13,268 nucleotides of DNA from Collinsella aerofaciens (GTDB lineage Bacteria > Actinomycetota > Coriobacteriia > Coriobacteriales > Coriobacteriaceae), in NCBI GenBank assembly GCA_008671285.1, contig RPYR01000025.1, forward strand, positions 1 through 13,268, read 5' to 3'. The position numbers and the translations under genes are program-made. The notes below the pieces were generated by a model, which did not search any database, was not told the DNA's origin, and was given only the letters and a program-made list of their open reading frames with translations. Positions within the stretch are counted from its first letter, which is position 1. The number at the start of each line of letters is the position of its first letter. This document shows, in pieces, positions 8,045 through 13,268 of the stretch.

Positions 8045-8110
8045 CGAGCGAGGATTCCGTCCTTCGCAGAGGGCCGTATTGGCCTCCTCGCGGGACGAAA
8101 TTCTCGCTCG
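8045..8110. repeat. Long imperfect hairpin downstream of the ATPase gene
   Basis: Left arm 8045-8062 (CGAGCGAGGATTCCGTCC) pairs with 8093-8110 with a single mismatch and one G-U pair. Pairing continues imperfectly inward to GGCC (8072-8075)/GGCC (8081-8084) around a GTATT loop. The minus strand has no T run directly after it, so it is not a standard intrinsic terminator, though it lies 27 nt past the ATPase stop. A degenerate further copy of the arm begins at 8030 (CGAGCAAAATATCCCGC). Confidence 0.6.
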
Positions 8111-8136
8111 TTCGTTTCAGCCCGCGTCATCGCGTG

Positions 8137-9348
8137 CTAGACGGCCAGCTCGCCTGATTCACCCATAAGCCATCGTGCCAGGTCGACGACCTTGATGCCA
8201 TCCCAATCAGTCGTTTCGTGCCCTGTTCGGGCGATGACGCACTTGGGATAGGCGTCTCGAATCCGTCGCAGCGGATCAAGCTCACGCTCCAGCGTCGCTT
8301 CTTGGGAAATGTCGTCACTCACCTGGATATAGACACGGCGGTCGCGCCTGATGGCGACAAAGTCTACTTCCTTTTGGTAGAGAACGCCGACGTAGACTTC
8401 CCATCCGCGGCGCATAAGCTCGATTGCCACCATATTCTCGTAAACATGGCCAAAATCGAGCTTTTTCGTGCCAAGCGCGGCGTAGCGAAACGAATGGTCG
8501 GCCAGGTAGTATTTATCTCCCGTCGACAGGTATTTCTTTCCTGAGACGTCAAAGCGACGAAACCGGTAGAACGCAAACGCATTACACAGGTAGTCGATAT
8601 ACACAGCCAGCGTCTTGTCGCTTATCTTAAGGTTCGCTCGTGAAAGCTCGGCCGCCATCCCCTTGAGAGAAGAGATGTTTCCGACGTTATCCATCAGGAA
8701 CTCGCAGGAACGTTTAAGCTGCTCCGCATTACGTATACGATATTTTTGTCTGATGTCGCGCAGGATAAGAGTTTCAAGCACATCCGAGATGTATGAGAAA
8801 CGCATCCTTTCGTCCTGGTAGATATAGGAACCCGGCATTCCTCCCTCGCGGACATAGCGAGCAAGGGCCTCGGCTGGAGAAGTGATCTCGTGATACGCCG
8901 AGAACTCCGCAAGTGAAAACGGAAAGACCTCGATCTCCACCGTTCTTCCCGTGAACAACGTCGAGAGGTCGCTTGAGAGAAGAAAGGCGTTCGACCCCGT
9001 GATGTAAATGTCATATTTCTCTGACGCATGAAGACTGTTGATAGCCCGCTCGAACCCTTCACACATCTGGACCTCGTCGATCATGACGATATTCCGGCAA
9101 CCCTCAATATAGTGCTTTTCCACATATGTATGCAGCGCATGGTATTCCGCCAACGGCTCGAACTCAAGTAGATTGAAGTTGACGTGTATGACGTTGGCCG
9201 AGGGGTCGTTTGAATGAAGTTGGCTGGCAAACGCCTCAAGCAATTTCGATTTTCCGCATCGCCTGATTCCGGTGATCACCTTGATATCAGGCGTACCTGC
9301 CACCTTGGAAAGCTTGCTCATGTAGAACGGGCGATTAATAAGTCTCAT
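8137..9348 (-). CDS. AAA_14/DUF4143-family ATPase
   Basis: A 403-residue protein of the AAA+ (AAA_14) plus DUF4143 family, common in prokaryotic accessory DNA and still without a settled role. Visible motifs: N-terminal RLINRPFYMSKL, typical of the family; Walker A GIRRCGKSKLL; Walker B IVMIDEVQ; sensor-like YITGSNAFLLSS; conserved GRTVEIEVFPFSLAEF and EGGMPG. The C-terminal DUF4143 part has the PD-(D/E)xK-like ending KEVDFVAI with VYIQVSDD. I prefer ATG at 9348, where family homology begins. An in-frame ATG at 9405 would add 19 residues encoded by the upstream palindrome, and its TATATT (-10-like) would then fall across the start. The gene stands alone, is lower in GC than carB, and is bounded by palindromes on both sides. 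The protein looks intact. Confidence 0.88.
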   Translation of the reverse strand: MRLINRPFYMSKLSKVAGTPDIKVITGIRRCGKSKLLEAFASQLHSNDPSANVIHVNFNLLEFEPLAEYHALHTYVEKHYIEGCRNIVMIDEVQMCEGFERAINSLHASEKYDIYITGSNAFLLSSDLSTLFTGRTVEIEVFPFSLAEFSAYHEITSPAEALARYVREGGMPGSYIYQDERMRFSYISDVLETLILRDIRQKYRIRNAEQLKRSCEFLMDNVGNISSLKGMAAELSRANLKISDKTLAVYIDYLCNAFAFYRFRRFDVSGKKYLSTGDKYYLADHSFRYAALGTKKLDFGHVYENMVAIELMRRGWEVYVGVLYQKEVDFVAIRRDRRVYIQVSDDISQEATLERELDPLRRIRDAYPKCVIARTGHETTDWDGIKVVDLARWLMGESGELAV

Positions 9349-9380
9349 GGCAATCCACTTCGCAAAATTAAGATTAACTG

Positions 9381-9420
9381 AAAAACGCGAAGTACAATAT
9401 ATCATCTACTTCGCGTTTTT
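9381..9420. promoter_or_regulatory. Perfect 14-bp inverted repeat in the ATPase promoter/leader
   Basis: AAAAACGCGAAGTA (9381-9394) and its exact reverse complement (9407-9420) flank a 12-nt spacer. On the minus strand the spacer carries TATATT (9396-9401), a good -10 match about 48 nt before the chosen start. The arms would therefore bracket a promoter like an operator. The A/T-tract ends also make it resemble a bidirectional terminator. The core CTTCGC/TTTCGCG also recurs at 9358-9363 and 9433-9439. Confidence 0.55.
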
Positions 9421-9554
9421 GAGAAATCCTAGATTTCGCGTAATTATGTTCGCCAAGCTATCGCAAACCCGACACGGGTGAGATCTCCGCCTGATTGACC
9501 CTGCGCAGCAGTCCGAAGCGAAAGACGCGAGTCCTCAGACCGCTCCGGTAAAGT

Positions 9555-9582
9555 GAGGGCCGCGACGGTTACCGCGGCCCTC
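9555..9582 (-). terminator. Stem-loop after the surface-protein remnant
   Basis: A perfect 10-bp GC-rich stem GAGGGCCGCG (9555-9564) with CGCGGCCCTC (9573-9582) has an 8-nt loop. It lies 34 nt past the remnant's stop codon. The following T tract on the minus strand is weak (ACTTTACC). It is probably the original terminator of the now truncated surface-protein gene. Confidence 0.5.
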
Positions 9583-9615
9583 TTGAGAAACGTGTGCGAT
9601 TGTCAATCGCTCGCG

Positions 9616-9846
9616 CTAGTCTTCCTTGCGGCGGAAACGAGCAAGAAAGACTCCGATTGCGGCGATCGCGGCACCCAGGCCGCCGATCGCGGCGACGGTC
9701 GCCACCGTTTGATCACCGGTGCTCGCAAGTGAGTTAGCGGACTTGCCACCCTGAGCCTTGTCACCAGCGGGCTTTCCCGCCTGGGCGCCATCGTTCGAAC
9801 CGCCGGATGTCTGCCCACCGTTGCCGGAACCCTGATTGCCACCGGA
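9616..9846 (-). pseudogene. C-terminal remnant of a sortase-anchored surface protein
   Basis: About 75 codons encode only the wall-anchoring end of a surface protein: a Gly/Asn/Ser stalk (GGNQGSGNGGQTSGGSND), then KPAGDKAQGGK, a sorting motif LASTGD, a hydrophobic span (VAAIGGLGAAIAAIGVFLA) and a basic tail RFRRKED. The arrangement and wording closely match the end of the GH31 protein in this window (KPAGDKAQGGK, DQTVTTVATVGGLGAIIAAIG), so the two are paralogous tails. There is no start codon with a ribosome-binding site, no signal peptide and no ectodomain. Upstream, the frame runs into the palindrome after carB and then into carB antiframe sequence. The motif has Ala where Pro is usual (LPxTG), which may be decay. 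I read this as a deletion remnant that may donate tails by recombination. Confidence 0.75.
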
Positions 9847-9857
9847 CGCACAAAGCC

Positions 9858-9994
9858 CCTTCTGCAGTACACGGTACAGCCAAGTCACCGCAGGCCGGGG
9901 CGGGGGAGCCGAATTTCCCACTGAGCGACTCTGCTTGCAGCCGGAGCGAAAGGGGGAAATCTCGGCCCCTCCCGCCCCGGCCGGGCAGCTCGAC

Positions 9995-10016
<22 letters not shown>
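9858..10016. repeat. Long imperfect palindrome overlapping the carB 3' end
   Basis: The outer arms 9858-9875 and 9999-10016 match as inverted repeats with two mismatches in 18, including the 12 perfect bases GCAGTACACGGT. Inside, GGCCGGGGCGGG (9893-9904) pairs exactly with 9971-9982, and pairing continues with small bulges to ATTTCCC (9913-9919)/GGGAAAT (9954-9960). The right outer arm is the end of carB itself (codons for LPQYTV and the stop), so the left arm is an inverted copy of it. No T run follows on the minus strand, so it is not a standard terminator. It may be a hairpin-type repeat element or a fold-back duplication. The surface-protein remnant begins immediately beyond it. Confidence 0.6.

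Positions 10017-13268
<3,252 letters not shown>

Noticed and set aside
7927..8168. Overlapping short frames on both strands between the TA promoter and the ATPase stop
   Set aside because: They coincide with the long hairpin and the TA promoter, and their translations are compositionally arbitrary.
9349..9405. ATPase start at ATG 9405
   Set aside because: It would add 19 residues encoded by the inverted repeat with no family similarity and would overlap the likely -10; ATG 9348 begins at the family's usual N-terminus.
9421..9554. Possible small RNA or tRNA between the ATPase promoter and the stem-loop at 9555
   Set aside because: Only a 5-bp ACCCG/CGGGT hairpin (9467-9479) is visible; no cloverleaf or promoter could be recognised.

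Overview
The window looks like chromosomal DNA from a high-GC Gram-positive gut bacterium. A Coriobacteriia, Collinsella-like origin is the best guess. The basis is the codon use, the NTGD-type sortase signals with Gly/Asn/Ser-rich stalks, and a giant cell-wall glycosidase beside pyrimidine genes. This assignment is inference from style, not from a marker gene. Every gene I can support lies on the minus strand.

From right to left, which is the direction of transcription: (1) carB, the large subunit of carbamoyl-phosphate synthase, fills 9995-13268 and runs off the right edge. (2) At its stop codon lies a large imperfect palindrome (9858-10016) whose outer arm is an inverted copy of the last codons of carB. 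(3) Next comes a headless remnant of a sortase-anchored surface protein (9616-9846), which keeps only the stalk, sorting signal and membrane anchor. (4) Then a solitary AAA_14/DUF4143 ATPase (8137-9348) has a perfect 14-bp inverted repeat in front and a long hairpin behind. (5) A type II toxin-antitoxin pair follows: a Phd/YefM-like antitoxin (7582-7902) and a RelE/ParE-like toxin (7234-7585). The toxin frame is broken by one extra base in an A5 run. (6) A roughly 600-bp gene-free stretch (6536-7142) holds a 203-bp MITE-like element with 29-bp terminal inverted repeats, a cluster of ACCAA/ATACCAATT boxes, and a C8 homopolymer just upstream of the next gene. (7) A 2143-residue cell-wall-anchored GH31 glycoside hydrolase (104-6535) ends at a strong intrinsic terminator (41-80).

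Read together, carB is core metabolism and the GH31 enzyme is a host-glycan tool. It is probably mucin-directed and may be an alpha-N-acetylgalactosaminidase of the Nag31 type. The stretch between them (about 6.6-9.85 kb) is an accessory junk-and-defence zone of lower GC, full of palindromes, a decayed toxin and a decayed surface protein. I do not see a complete new multi-gene system. The most unusual material is the set of non-coding palindromic elements, the frameshifted toxin, the truncated anchor paralogue at the carB palindrome, and a possible Arg-to-Pro change in a normally invariant CarB ATP-grasp motif.
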